Positions 51,277 through 60,011 are shown, numbered from the stretch's first letter. The stretch: DNA of 64,000 nt from DAOUTW01 sp964523575 (GCA_964523575.1 CAZGAV010000005.1:1-64000), one strand, 5' to 3'. Made by a program: numbers and translations. Notes: a model not told the origin generated them from the letters alone.

Positions 51277-51792
51277 TCAAAGCCGCATGACCGTGGTGGC
51301 AATGATAGGATGGATACCGGGATGATGGGTGTTGACTATGGAATACGATAGAATATTGTCATTTATATCGGGCTCGATCCGGGGCACTTGGCCCGATTCG
51401 ATTTTGGGCGTCTGCGTTTTGTTCTCGGCCAGGACGAAATCGAGGCGGGGCAGTGTGCATTTGTCGCAATCGGTTTCGCACGGCATTGTTACCGGACAGA
51501 ATGCGCGGGGGCAGATCGGCGCTTCGGAATCGGATGACCCGCCGCATATCGGCCGGGACCCGCAATCGGGGGCCGATTCCGGTTCGGGCGACGTCCGGCT
51601 GAAGGGACAGGATGATTCAGCCGCAGGCGAGTTCGACCCGCAACATCCGCCGCAGGCCGATTCTTCCGGCTCATCGGCTGCCGGTGCAACCGCCGCTTTG
51701 CAGGAACGGACACAGAGGATCCCGTAACCGCCGCCCAAAACGGATACGATCATAAAGCAGAGGATGGTTAAGGTTGCCACCAGACGCGACAT
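51277..51792 (-). CDS. Exported cysteine-rich protein 2
   Basis: A 171-residue protein with one N-terminal membrane/signal helix (to about 25) and 12 further Cys after it (CVRSCKAA; ACGGCCGSN; CPFSR; DCGSRPIC; CPRAFCPVTMPCETDCDKC). The middle is Ser/Pro/Glu-rich and the C-terminal 45 residues lack Cys. No family is recognised. Its start has TTCGGAGAAATTTA before the ATG, close to the leader of the other Cys-rich gene. Position and composition suggest the pair have related roles, possibly metal binding. Confidence 0.65.
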   Translation of the reverse strand: MSRLVATLTILCFMIVSVLGGGYGILCVRSCKAAVAPAADEPEESACGGCCGSNSPAAESSCPFSRTSPEPESAPDCGSRPICGGSSDSEAPICPRAFCPVTMPCETDCDKCTLPRLDFVLAENKTQTPKIESGQVPRIEPDINDNILSYSIVNTHHPGIHPIIATTVMRL

Positions 51793-51886
51793 TAAATTTC
51801 TCCGAATTCCGAATCTTATACCAATATAAGGTTGAAACGATTCCTACGCTATCTAAATTTATCCATTGGGGCCGCCCCGGAGCCAT

Positions 51887-51919
51887 AAAAAAAACCGGCG
51901 TCCCCGATGGCCGCCGGTT
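51887..51919 (-). terminator. Intrinsic terminator of the gatC-kdsB-pyrG operon
   Basis: On the minus strand ACCGGCG (51919-51913) pairs with CGCCGGT (51901-51895), followed by eight T (51894-51887). It lies 55 bases past the pyrG stop. Confidence 0.85.
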
Positions 51920-51975
51920 GTCTTTTCGATAATTTGTCTCTCTGCTGGACGCCTGCACCCGGCGGCTTTTTGAAA

Positions 51976-53637
51976 TCAGACGACCGTCTTCTTTTCGGTC
52001 ACTTCCGAATTCTCGGCCCGGCTTTTGTTGTACTTGACCGCCGCGGCGACGAAATCGCGGAACAGCGGATGCGCCTTGGTTGGCCGCGATTTCAGTTCCG
52101 GATGAAATTGGACCGCCACAAACCAGGGATGCTCGGGAACTTCGATAATTTCCACCAGCTTGTTATCGGGCGACATTCCGACCAGTTTCAACCCGGCCGC
52201 GGTCAGCATCTCCCGGTACTCGTTGTTGAATTCATAGCGGTGGCGGTGCCGCTCGGAAATCTCTTCCGTGCCGTAAGCCTGATAGGTGAAACTGTCCTTG
52301 TCGATAATGGCCGGGTAGGCTCCCAGCCGCATAGTGCCGCCCAGTTCGGTGATATTCTCTTGGTCGGCCATAAGGTGGATCACCGGATGTTTCAGGTCGC
52401 GGTAAAATTCATAGCTGTGGGCGTCCTGAAGGCCACAGACATTGCGGGCGAATTCGATCGTGGCGCAATGCATCCCGAGGCAGATGCCGAGGAACGGTAT
52501 CTTTTTTTCCCGGATATAGCGGATCGATTCGATTTTCCCTTCCACGCCCCGCTCGCCGAAACCTCCGGGAATCAACAAGCCATCGACGTCGCCGATAAAC
52601 TTGGCCGCGCCGCCATGCTTGATATCCTCGGACGATACCCAGACCAGATCGACCCGGGCGTTGTTTTCCGCCCCGGCGTGAGCGAAAGCCTCGATAATCG
52701 ATTTGTAGGCGTCTTTCAAGAAAACGTATTTGCCGCAAATAGCGATCTTGATTCGCCGGGAGGGATTCTTGATCCTGGACACCAGATCCTCCCACTCGCT
52801 CATATCCGGCTGGGGGGCTTGGATATCGAGATTTTCGAGCACCAGATCGGAAAAACCGTGCTGTTCAAATTTCAAGGGAACTTCATAAATAGTCGGCACG
52901 TCGATGGCCTCGATGACGTTCCGGCTGGGCACCGAACAGAACAAACCGATTTTTTTGCGGATGGCCTCATCGAGCGTTTTGGCCGTGCGGCACAGCAGGA
53001 TTTTGGGCTGGATACCGATTTCCCGAAGAGCTTTAACCGAATGCTGGGTCGGCTTGGTCTTCAATTCACCGGCGGCTTCGATATATGGCACCATTGTCAG
53101 GTGAATAAACAAGGTATCGTGCTCATCATTCTCCAGGGCCATCTGGCGGATAGCTTCCATGAACGGCAAAGATTCGATATCGCCGACGGTGCCGCCGATT
53201 TCGCAAATGATAACATCGACCGGCCCGTTGATCGTCGCCAATTTTTTGATCGATTTCTTGATTTCTTCGGTGACATGGGGAATCACCTGAACCGTCGCGC
53301 CGAGGTAGTCCCCGCGCCGTTCGCGGCTGATAATGGCCTGATAGATTTGCCCCGAGGTGACATTGTTGTCGCTGCACATCGACTGATTCAAAAATCGCTC
53401 ATAATGGCCCAGGTCGAGATCGGTCTCGGAACCGTCATCGAGCACGAAGACTTCGCCGTGCTGAAAGGGATTCATCGTCCCCGGGTCGACATTCAGGTAA
53501 GGATCGAGCTTGAGGATATTGACCGACAAGCCTCTTTTTTTCAATAGCAGCCCCAGCGTGGCCGAGGCGATCCCTTTGCCCAGCGATGATACCACACCGC
53601 CGGTAATAAAAACGTATTTTGTTTTACGATCTGCCAC
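51976..53637 (-). CDS. pyrG: CTP synthase
   Basis: It makes CTP from UTP, glutamine and ATP. The 553 residues match the family. The N-terminal amidoligase starts KYVFITGGVVSSLGKGIASATLG, with DPYLNVDPGTMNPFQHGEVFVLDDG. The C-terminal class I glutaminase domain has the nucleophile in FLGICLGMHCATIEFARN and the His/Glu pair in FVAVQFHPELKSRPTKAHPLF. It starts with GTG preceded by GAGGT. It is the last gene of gatC-kdsB-pyrG; the pyrG-kdsB neighbourhood is widely conserved because CTP is the KdsB substrate. Confidence 0.97.
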   Translation of the reverse strand: MADRKTKYVFITGGVVSSLGKGIASATLGLLLKKRGLSVNILKLDPYLNVDPGTMNPFQHGEVFVLDDGSETDLDLGHYERFLNQSMCSDNNVTSGQIYQAIISRERRGDYLGATVQVIPHVTEEIKKSIKKLATINGPVDVIICEIGGTVGDIESLPFMEAIRQMALENDEHDTLFIHLTMVPYIEAAGELKTKPTQHSVKALREIGIQPKILLCRTAKTLDEAIRKKIGLFCSVPSRNVIEAIDVPTIYEVPLKFEQHGFSDLVLENLDIQAPQPDMSEWEDLVSRIKNPSRRIKIAICGKYVFLKDAYKSIIEAFAHAGAENNARVDLVWVSSEDIKHGGAAKFIGDVDGLLIPGGFGERGVEGKIESIRYIREKKIPFLGICLGMHCATIEFARNVCGLQDAHSYEFYRDLKHPVIHLMADQENITELGGTMRLGAYPAIIDKDSFTYQAYGTEEISERHRHRYEFNNEYREMLTAAGLKLVGMSPDNKLVEIIEVPEHPWFVAVQFHPELKSRPTKAHPLFRDFVAAAVKYNKSRAENSEVTEKKTVV

Positions 53638-53655
53638 TTGATAACCTCATTTGGG

Positions 53656-54399
53656 TTAAATATTTTTTATCAGCTTCAGAGCTTCCCGGCTATCCACCGA
53701 AATTATACCCTTATTCGTCTTGTACAGCCTGATCCTTTTACCATTTTCAAGAAATCGCAACTGTTCCAGCGATTCGGCTTTTTCAGCCCGTCCCTGCGGC
53801 CAGCTGACATACTCGGACAATACTCTCCTTCTAAAAAAATATACGCCGATATGCTCCAGATAAGGGAAAAGATCGACAGCCCTTCTTCGCCCGGCGCCGC
53901 GAAGGAAAGGAATCGGACTGCGGCTGAACCAGACGGCGTCGCCGGCGGCGTTTTCGACGACCTTGACGACATTGGGATTTTCAAGATCCTTTTGCCCGTC
54001 GCGGCCGCCGATCTTTCGAGCCAGAGTCGCCACTTCGATTTTCCTGTCCTGGTCCATGGCCCGGATAACCCGGTCAAGAACCGCCCCCGAAAGCCCGAGA
54101 TTGTCGGCCTGGATATTAACGACAATATCCGACTTCATTTCGCCCATCGCCTCAGCCACCCGTTCCGTGCCGTTGCGCGGTTTTTTCGAAGTCATGATGA
54201 CCGCGCCTCCGAAGCCATTGACGGCCCGCCCGATTTCAGCCGAATCGGTGGCGACGAAGAGGCGGTCAATGAGTTTAGCCTGCCGGACGGCGCGCCAGAT
54301 ATAGAAGATAAGCGGCTTCCCCTTCAGAGGATAAAGAACCTTGCGGGCAAACCGCCGGCTGGCCAGCCGGGCCGGAATAATGGCGGTGACATGGGCCAT
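53656..54399 (-). CDS. kdsB: CMP-KDO synthetase (3-deoxy-manno-octulosonate cytidylyltransferase)
   Basis: It couples KDO to CMP for LPS inner-core synthesis. The 247-residue nucleotidyltransferase has IIPARLASRRFARKVLYPLKGKPLI, TSKKPRNGTERVAEA, an HIGVYFFRRRVLSEYVSWP segment, and EKAESLEQLRFLENGKRIRLYKT, all typical of KdsB. The metal-binding loop reads NIQADNLGLSG where KdsB usually has QGDEP, so the Asp is kept but its flanking residues differ. It sits between gatC and pyrG. Confidence 0.88.
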   Translation of the reverse strand: MAHVTAIIPARLASRRFARKVLYPLKGKPLIFYIWRAVRQAKLIDRLFVATDSAEIGRAVNGFGGAVIMTSKKPRNGTERVAEAMGEMKSDIVVNIQADNLGLSGAVLDRVIRAMDQDRKIEVATLARKIGGRDGQKDLENPNVVKVVENAAGDAVWFSRSPIPFLRGAGRRRAVDLFPYLEHIGVYFFRRRVLSEYVSWPQGRAEKAESLEQLRFLENGKRIRLYKTNKGIISVDSREALKLIKNI

Positions 54400-54401
54400 G
54401 A

Positions 54402-54683
54402 TCAGATTACTCGGGGCACGATAAAAAAACCGTCCTTTTTTTCGGGCGCGTTTCGCAACGCCTCTTCCGCCGGAAGAGATGACCGGATAACATCTTCGCG
54501 CAGTCCTTCAAGGGCCGCCATCGGGGCCGAAAGTTCGATTTGATCAGTATCAACTTCGGAGATTCGGTCGAAATACTCGATGATTTGACTCAGTTCTTGA
54601 GTGTACCGATCATGTTCTGAGGGGGACAATTCCAGTCTTGCCAGTCGCGCCAGGCGCATTATCTGGTTTTCTACAATCGGCAT
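54402..54683 (-). CDS. gatC: Glutamyl/aspartyl-tRNA amidotransferase subunit C
   Basis: The small GatCAB subunit, about 93 residues. The complex converts misacylated Glu-tRNA-Gln and Asp-tRNA-Asn. The signature IMRLARLARLELSPSEHDRY and the middle SQIIEYFDRISEVDTDQIEL, with the end LREDV and ALRNAPEKKDGFFIVPRVI, fit GatC. I choose ATG 54683 over an upstream ATG because the family starts here and the promoter sits directly before it. It is the first gene of gatC-kdsB-pyrG. gatA and gatB are absent from the window. Confidence 0.92.
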   Translation of the reverse strand: MPIVENQIMRLARLARLELSPSEHDRYTQELSQIIEYFDRISEVDTDQIELSAPMAALEGLREDVIRSSLPAEEALRNAPEKKDGFFIVPRVI

Positions 54684-54688
54684 GAAAT

Positions 54689-54717
54689 TAAATATCAAAA
54701 ACACCCCGGACTGTCAA
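54689..54717 (-). promoter_or_regulatory. Promoter giving a probably leaderless gatC mRNA
   Basis: On the minus strand TTGACA (54717-54712), a 17-base spacer and TATTTA (54694-54689) end five bases before ATG 54683, which has no ribosome site. Confidence 0.7.
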
Positions 54718-54837
54718 GCAAAAAACTGATTCGGCCCTGATGCGACGGCATAGAAGCGCCCGCAAATCCGTCTCAAGTGCGGCCGGAAACGCCCGAAGGA
54801 AATGAGCTGTCGTTAACTTTCCAGCCCGAGGAGTTAA

Positions 54838-54888
54838 GCGTTTCAAAATTGAACCGATATATATAGCAGACGTTGCAAATTGAAACGC
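54838..54888. promoter_or_regulatory. Inverted repeat upstream of the histidine kinase
   Basis: GCGTTTCAA (54838-54846) and TTGAAACGC (54880-54888) are perfect inverted copies flanking an AT-rich TATATATA stretch. They lie 17-67 bases before the kinase start. This could be an operator or a leader hairpin. Confidence 0.5.
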
Positions 54889-54905
54889 ACGCCATAAGGA
54901 GCCCC

Positions 54906-55634
54906 ATGACCCGCGAAACTGTCTGCGACCAAACGATCTTATCCCCGCAGGTAACGGAGATACCTCTGGCTGAGGTTGCCAGACGGCTGAGCCACAAAAT
55001 ACGCAACCCGCTCAGCGTTATCTTTACCGCCGCCAGCCAGATAGAGGAATCGACCGAAACCTCGCTCAGCAATGACGATCTCTCCATGCTGCAAACGATA
55101 ATGACGGCCGCTGAACAGATCGAATATATCCTGCGCCGTTTTTCTCAATTTGCCTGCCCCGAACCGATCGATCCGGTCGCTGTCGACATTAACGAATTAT
55201 GTCGATTTGAGATCGAAAATTGTCGGATGGATATGGCTGGCATAACCGACGCCGGACTTGAATTTCAACCGGGCGAAGGAATTCCAGCGATTGATTGTGA
55301 TCGCCACCAGGTTCAGATCGTTTTGTCGGAATTGATCACCAATGCCCTGCGGGCTTCGGGCCGGGAAGGGACTCTTATTCGCACCGGGAAAGACGAAAAC
55401 TCGGTCATGGTCACGATTGAAAATCAGGGCCCCGATTGTCTCTTCCGCAAAGCCGAAGAGGCCTTCTGGCCCTTTTATTCGACTCAGCCGGGCGGCGCCG
55501 GTTTGGGTCTGGCCATCGCCAACAGCCTCACTGCCGCCCATGGGGGAAACCTCATTCTGGAACGCCTTCCCGGCGGAGGAAATCGAGTAACGATATCTCT
55601 GCCGCGGAATCATAACGAAGGAGTCATTTCATAA
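54906..55634 (+). CDS. Soluble histidine kinase
   Basis: A 242-residue cytoplasmic kinase with no membrane helix and almost no input domain. The H box is ARRLSHKIRNPLSVI with His30. The N box is SELITNALRAS, and the G box is GGAGLGLAIANSL. It resembles the transmitter part of NtrB-type kinases. The ATG at 54906 has AAGGAG upstream and replaces a longer frame. Its stop overlaps the start of the NtrC-type regulator (TAATG), so the two are a coupled pair. The signal is probably sensed by another protein, perhaps the GAF protein encoded next. Confidence 0.9.
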   Translation: MTRETVCDQTILSPQVTEIPLAEVARRLSHKIRNPLSVIFTAASQIEESTETSLSNDDLSMLQTIMTAAEQIEYILRRFSQFACPEPIDPVAVDINELCRFEIENCRMDMAGITDAGLEFQPGEGIPAIDCDRHQVQIVLSELITNALRASGREGTLIRTGKDENSVMVTIENQGPDCLFRKAEEAFWPFYSTQPGGAGLGLAIANSLTAAHGGNLILERLPGGGNRVTISLPRNHNEGVIS

Positions 55635-57010
55635 TGCCGTCAATACTATTAGTCGAGGACGATGCCGCCCTTAATCGATCTCTGTCGAGTCTGTTTACTC
55701 AAAACGGATACCGGACGGTTTCAGCCACAAGTCGGGACGAAGCTGTCCGACTCCTCGAATCTGATATTTACGATCTGGTGCTAACCGATCTCCGGCTGGG
55801 CGCCGATTCCGGCCTCGATATCCTTGCCGCCGGTAAACGGCTGCACCGGGAAACGGAAATCATTATCATGACCGCCTTCGGATCGGTGCAATCGGCAGTG
55901 GAGGCGATTCAAAAAGGCGCTTCCGATTATATCACCAAGCCGTTCAAAAATCAGGAATTGCTGTTCAAAGCCAATAAGGCTCTGGAACAAATCGGCTTGC
56001 GCAAGGAAGTGCGCCACCTCCGGGAAGAGATCGTCAGTCATTTTGGGTTCACCAATATCGTCAGTGCATCCCGGGCTATGGAAGAATTGAAGAAAATGGC
56101 CGTGCGCGTCGCGGGGACCGATATTTCAATTTTGCTTACCGGCGAATCGGGAACCGGTAAGGAACTTTTTGCCAAGGTTATCCATCACCATTCTCTCCGC
56201 CACGACAAGCCCTTCATTACTATCAATTGCTCCGCCATCCCCGAAAACCTTCTCGAATCGGAGCTTTTCGGGCATGTCAAAGGAGCTTTCACGACGGCTA
56301 TCGCCAACAAGCGGGGTCTATTCGAGGAAGCTGAACACGGTACCATCTTTCTTGACGAAGTGGGTGATCTGCCGTATTCCATCCAGGCCAAGATGCTCCG
56401 CGTTCTTCAGGAAAAAGAAATTCGACCGGTCGGCGGCAACACCACCCGGTCAATCGACGTTCGGGTTATCGCCGCCACCAACGCCGATCTTGTCGGCGAT
56501 GTCCGCGAAGGCCGCTTCCGGGAAGATCTTTTTTATCGGCTCAACGTCATGCCGATTCATATACCTCCGCTGCGCGAACGGCCCGAGGATATTGCGCCGT
56601 TGACGGAACATTTTCTGGATAAAATTCAAAGAGAATATGGTCGTCCGCCGGTGACGATTTCGGCCGACGCGATGGACCTTCTTCTGAAACATGACTGGCC
56701 GGGAAATGTCCGGGAATTGGAAAACACCCTCAAGCGGGCGCTGGCTTTGTCCGGTCGGGATCAAATCCGGTACGAGGATATTATTTTCATTTCCTCAAAA
56801 ACCAGAAAGCCGGCTCCGGTTTCCGAATCTCTGTCGCGTGGCCGGTCCCTTGAGGAAAATCAGAAAATCCAAATCCTTAAATCGTTAAAAGAAAACAACT
56901 GGAATTATTCGATGACCGCCGATCAGCTGGGTATCGGCCGCACCACGCTCTGGCGCAAAGTCAAGAAATTCAAGCTGAGACAGCCGGTCGAGGTCCCGGC
57001 CGGCCGCTGA
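55634..57010 (+). CDS. NtrC-family sigma-54 response regulator
   Basis: A 458-residue transcription activator. The receiver domain has phospho-acceptor Asp52 (LVLTDLR) with an acidic pocket at DD (9-10). The AAA+ domain has Walker A GESGTGKE (170-177), a GAFTTA motif (217-222) in place of the usual GAFTGA, and Walker B IFLDEVG. A Fis-type helix-turn-helix (MTADQLGIGRTTLWRKVKKF) lies at the C-terminus. It would bind upstream DNA and activate sigma-54 promoters after phosphorylation by the adjacent kinase. Confidence 0.94.
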   Translation: MPSILLVEDDAALNRSLSSLFTQNGYRTVSATSRDEAVRLLESDIYDLVLTDLRLGADSGLDILAAGKRLHRETEIIIMTAFGSVQSAVEAIQKGASDYITKPFKNQELLFKANKALEQIGLRKEVRHLREEIVSHFGFTNIVSASRAMEELKKMAVRVAGTDISILLTGESGTGKELFAKVIHHHSLRHDKPFITINCSAIPENLLESELFGHVKGAFTTAIANKRGLFEEAEHGTIFLDEVGDLPYSIQAKMLRVLQEKEIRPVGGNTTRSIDVRVIAATNADLVGDVREGRFREDLFYRLNVMPIHIPPLRERPEDIAPLTEHFLDKIQREYGRPPVTISADAMDLLLKHDWPGNVRELENTLKRALALSGRDQIRYEDIIFISSKTRKPAPVSESLSRGRSLEENQKIQILKSLKENNWNYSMTADQLGIGRTTLWRKVKKFKLRQPVEVPAGR

Positions 57011-57029
57011 CAATTTCAACGAGGTGATT

Positions 57030-57590
57030 ATGGCCAAAGTTAGCTCCGACGATTTTCCATTGATCGATTCTGCCGGAGAATTTTCTTCTCGACCGGCCGA
57101 GGCTGATCCATATCTCGGCCGCAAGGAATTGGAAGACACCGGCCGTTTATTCAAACGTCTGATCGCCCGCCTGGGCCGAAAATATGCCATTAAAAAAGCT
57201 TCGTTGACCTTGTACGAACCGGGTTCGGATGGCCTTAGAATTACCCATATATTGAAAGAAGGCGTCTGCAAATCCGGCCTGGCTTTGGGCATCCCCAAAC
57301 ACGATTCCCTGCTTTATGAAATCCTCCGTCAGGGTTATCCTCTGGTCGATAATTACCCGGAACTGGCCTCGGGCAATCCGATTGAAAAGAAGATTTTCCT
57401 GACGCCTGAAACCGTCTCGGTGGCTGTTATCCCCATCATCCAGAACGGCCTTCGGATAGGGGTTGTCAGCCTGGCTTCGGATCAGGAATCGGCCTTCAGC
57501 CCGTACCTTAACGGCCTCGGAGCTGACATCGTCGATGATTTCGCCGCATCTCTGCTTGGCATTCTCGCCATTCCGTCGGAGACTCGCTGA
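57030..57590 (+). CDS. GAF-domain protein
   Basis: A 186-residue soluble protein. Its N-terminal 30 residues are polar, and the rest has a GAF fold (about 45-180): ASLTLYEPGSDGLRITHIL, VAVIPIIQNGLRIGVVSLASDQESAF. No catalytic or DNA-binding motif is seen. A GAGGTGATT site precedes ATG 57030. It follows the kinase/regulator pair by 19 bases and may provide their sensory input, which is an inference from position. Confidence 0.78.
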   Translation: MAKVSSDDFPLIDSAGEFSSRPAEADPYLGRKELEDTGRLFKRLIARLGRKYAIKKASLTLYEPGSDGLRITHILKEGVCKSGLALGIPKHDSLLYEILRQGYPLVDNYPELASGNPIEKKIFLTPETVSVAVIPIIQNGLRIGVVSLASDQESAFSPYLNGLGADIVDDFAASLLGILAIPSETR

Positions 57591-57627
57591 CCGGCATTTA
57601 CGGCACCTTGGGCATTTGTACCGGTTA

Positions 57628-57656
57628 TTGACATTCGTTTCGCCATTACCTATCTT
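57628..57656 (+). promoter_or_regulatory. Promoter of the 57.7 kb lipoprotein gene
   Basis: TTGACA (57628-57633), a 17-base spacer and TATCTT (57651-57656) lie 49 bases before ATG 57706, which has a GGGAGGC ribosome site. Confidence 0.7.
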
Positions 57657-57705
57657 AAAGTAAATATCTAATTGCATTATTTTTATCAGAGGGAGGCCTG
57701 ATATC

Positions 57706-58815
57706 ATGCCAAGTCTCAAAATAATTTATGGTTTTTTATTGATTGTCATCAGCGCTTTGATCGTTGCCGGATGCGGCGGAGACAAAGCCGCCACCCCGGA
57801 ACCAACACCCGAGCCTCCAGATCCTCCAGCCGGTATTTTCGGCACTCCTATGAATTTCGATACCGACTATGAAATGGTATTGTTGTGGGCGGACCATAGC
57901 GGGGGGAAAACCGGGACTTACAACATCTACAGAACCATCGATAACGGCGCGGTCGAGAAATTGAATGATTCGCCGATTGGCGCTTCGTCTTTCGGGCCCG
58001 GTGCCTATTATCCTTCGGTTTTATGGTTTGCCGACAGTACCTATGATACGGCTTCTTCGTCACTTTATATTTATTTCATCAAAACCATTAATGCCGCCGG
58101 CGAAAGTGTTTCCTCGGATTCGGTCGCATGTGTCCCCAATACCATCAGCCTCATAGACGACCCTGCCGCCGGCCTTTCACCCGACAACGAGGAAACCCTG
58201 GTGACTACTTCATTCAGCTGGAGAGAGGCCAATGGTTTCTCTTCCTATCTGCTTATGCTGATGAACGATGAGGATTATCATATGTACTGGCCCTGGTGGA
58301 TTTATCGAACCGCCGATACGACCTGCGCCCTTCATGCCGCCTCCGGCATTACATATCTGGATACGCTCGGCGTCGATCTGGAATCGGATCACGGGTACGC
58401 CTGGACGGTCTGGGCGGTCAGCGACTATAATTGCGGGCTTCAGAGGTCTGCGGCGACCTTCAAAACCCTCGACCCCGATTTCCTGTTGACTTTCATCAAC
58501 GGGACGATGTCGGCCGGGAGATATCGCATCTGCTGGAACCAGACCAACCTTTACGGGCTACAGGTGGTTCCCGGGATTTATCAGGTCCGCATGACGGCCG
58601 GGGGATTCGATACGACAATTAATTTCGATATCGTCGCCCCCGGAGATCCGGTCGGCCCGGCTGAGGTCCAAGACTGCGACGAGGATTTCAGCGGGCTTTT
58701 GCCCGCCTCCTATACCCTCGGGCTGAATGCCGTTGATTACGGTGTCGGCGATACGATCAAAATTACGTATGATCTTCCGGTAACCGGGAATGTCAAAATC
58801 GAAATCGGGCGTTAG
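57706..58815 (+). CDS. Lipoprotein of unknown function
   Basis: A 369-residue lipoprotein with lipobox VAGC (Cys at 23) and a Pro/Glu linker. The mature part has Fn3-like or beta-sandwich character. It starts at YEMVLLWADHSGGKTGTYNIYRTID, with a second module ANGFSSYLLMLMNDEDYHMYWPWW and a third near the C-terminus ending VTGNVKIEIGR. No enzyme motif is seen. It is a single-gene unit with its own consensus-like promoter and converges on mltG. Confidence 0.72.
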   Translation: MPSLKIIYGFLLIVISALIVAGCGGDKAATPEPTPEPPDPPAGIFGTPMNFDTDYEMVLLWADHSGGKTGTYNIYRTIDNGAVEKLNDSPIGASSFGPGAYYPSVLWFADSTYDTASSSLYIYFIKTINAAGESVSSDSVACVPNTISLIDDPAAGLSPDNEETLVTTSFSWREANGFSSYLLMLMNDEDYHMYWPWWIYRTADTTCALHAASGITYLDTLGVDLESDHGYAWTVWAVSDYNCGLQRSAATFKTLDPDFLLTFINGTMSAGRYRICWNQTNLYGLQVVPGIYQVRMTAGGFDTTINFDIVAPGDPVGPAEVQDCDEDFSGLLPASYTLGLNAVDYGVGDTIKITYDLPVTGNVKIEIGR

Positions 58816-58847
58816 GGCGATCGCTTATTGCGGTTGTGCCGGTTGTT

Positions 58848-59840
58848 TCAGCGGCGGTTTTTCTTGACCTTGCGGGTATCGGCCAGGTGTTGCTGGTAGG
58901 TGGTATTGAATATATGTCGGCCGTTGCCGTCGGCCACGAAATACAGATAAGCGGTGGAATCGGGATAAAGAGCGGCGTGAATTGCGGCCATGCCCGGGGA
59001 ACAGATCGGGGTCGGCGGCAAACCACTGTGAAGATAGGTATTGTAGGCTGACGGGAACTGGTAGTCTTTGATGAGCAGGTCTCGATCCAGCCCCCCCATA
59101 CCGTAGATGACGGTGGGATCGGCCTGGAGTTTCATCCCGATCAGGTAACGGTTGCGATAGACCGAAGCGATGGTGCCGAACTCGGCATGATCCAGCCCTT
59201 CCATCTCGATAATCGAAGCCATCGTCAACAGGTCATTGAGCGAATATCCCATAGAATCGCATCGCGCCATCAGGCTGTCGTCGAGTCGGTTCCTTAACTG
59301 CTCGACCATAGCCGAAATCGCCTCCTGCCCCGATATGCCCCATTCAAAACGATAGGTTTCGGGGAAAAGATACCCCTCGCCGAAACCGTCCGGCACGCCC
59401 AGCCCGGCCAGAAAAGAGGAATCCCTGACAAGGCTGTCGAAAATTTCATGGCTGGTGCCGCATCGCTGGTTCAACAGAGTTCCGATCTGGCGGAGGTTAT
59501 AGCCTTCAGGAATCGTAACGGTCATGAAGGCGATTTCGCCCCGCCATAATTTTCGAAGGATTTTGTAGTTGGAGGTTTTTTGGGTGAAATCATAGCGGCC
59601 GGGAATCACCCGGTGATCGAGGCCGATCAGGATTCCGACTTTGGAAAAAATCCAGGGTGAGCGGAGGACGTCGCGGTCCTTCAGCTTGCGCACTAACTGA
59701 TAGAAACGGTCTCCGGATTCGACATAAACCGAGGCGGCGTATATTCGATGGGGATAAAACAGCCACCAGCCGGCGGTCAGAGACGCCAAAACCATCAGAA
59801 TAACGCCGCTTAAGAAAATCCTTTTGACCAATCTATTCAT
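58848..59840 (-). CDS. mltG: Endolytic murein transglycosylase MltG
   Basis: It cuts nascent peptidoglycan strands in the inner membrane and so sets strand length. The 330 residues have an N-terminal membrane anchor (about 9-28), a LysM-like subdomain, and the YceG catalytic domain. Catalytic Glu212 lies in LTMASIIEMEG (the family usually reads ASIVEKE). The C-terminal block LQADPTVIYGMGG ... PICSPGMAAIHAALYPDSTAYLYFVADGNGRHIF is also conserved. It follows ruvX, the common ruvX-mltG arrangement. Confidence 0.93.
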   Translation of the reverse strand: MNRLVKRIFLSGVILMVLASLTAGWWLFYPHRIYAASVYVESGDRFYQLVRKLKDRDVLRSPWIFSKVGILIGLDHRVIPGRYDFTQKTSNYKILRKLWRGEIAFMTVTIPEGYNLRQIGTLLNQRCGTSHEIFDSLVRDSSFLAGLGVPDGFGEGYLFPETYRFEWGISGQEAISAMVEQLRNRLDDSLMARCDSMGYSLNDLLTMASIIEMEGLDHAEFGTIASVYRNRYLIGMKLQADPTVIYGMGGLDRDLLIKDYQFPSAYNTYLHSGLPPTPICSPGMAAIHAALYPDSTAYLYFVADGNGRHIFNTTYQQHLADTRKVKKNRR

Positions 59841-59994
59841 GGCGTCGCAGTTTTTCCCATGCTCGCAAAATTTTCGCCGCCGGCCACAGAATCAGGAGCA
59901 ACAGGTTCCAGCTCCAATAATGGAGACGGGCCCTGATAGTGGGGCGAAATCGCGCCGGCCCCGAAGCCGGCAACTCATTTTTGATACGCCGCAA
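59833..59994 (-). CDS. Possible small membrane protein between ruvX and mltG
   Basis: A 53-residue frame starting with TTG at 59994 and ending in a TAG inside the mltG start (eight-base overlap). It has a basic N-terminus (about 1-25, RRIKNELPASGPARFR), one membrane helix with several Trp (YWSWNLLLLILWPAA), and a basic amphipathic tail. The positive-inside bias and exact fit of the gap argue for a real gene. The TTG start and absent ribosome site argue against. No family is known to me. Confidence 0.4.
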   Translation of the reverse strand: MRRIKNELPASGPARFRPTIRARLHYWSWNLLLLILWPAAKILRAWEKLRRHE

Positions 59995-60011
59995 GACGCT
60001 TTTGTGTCCCT

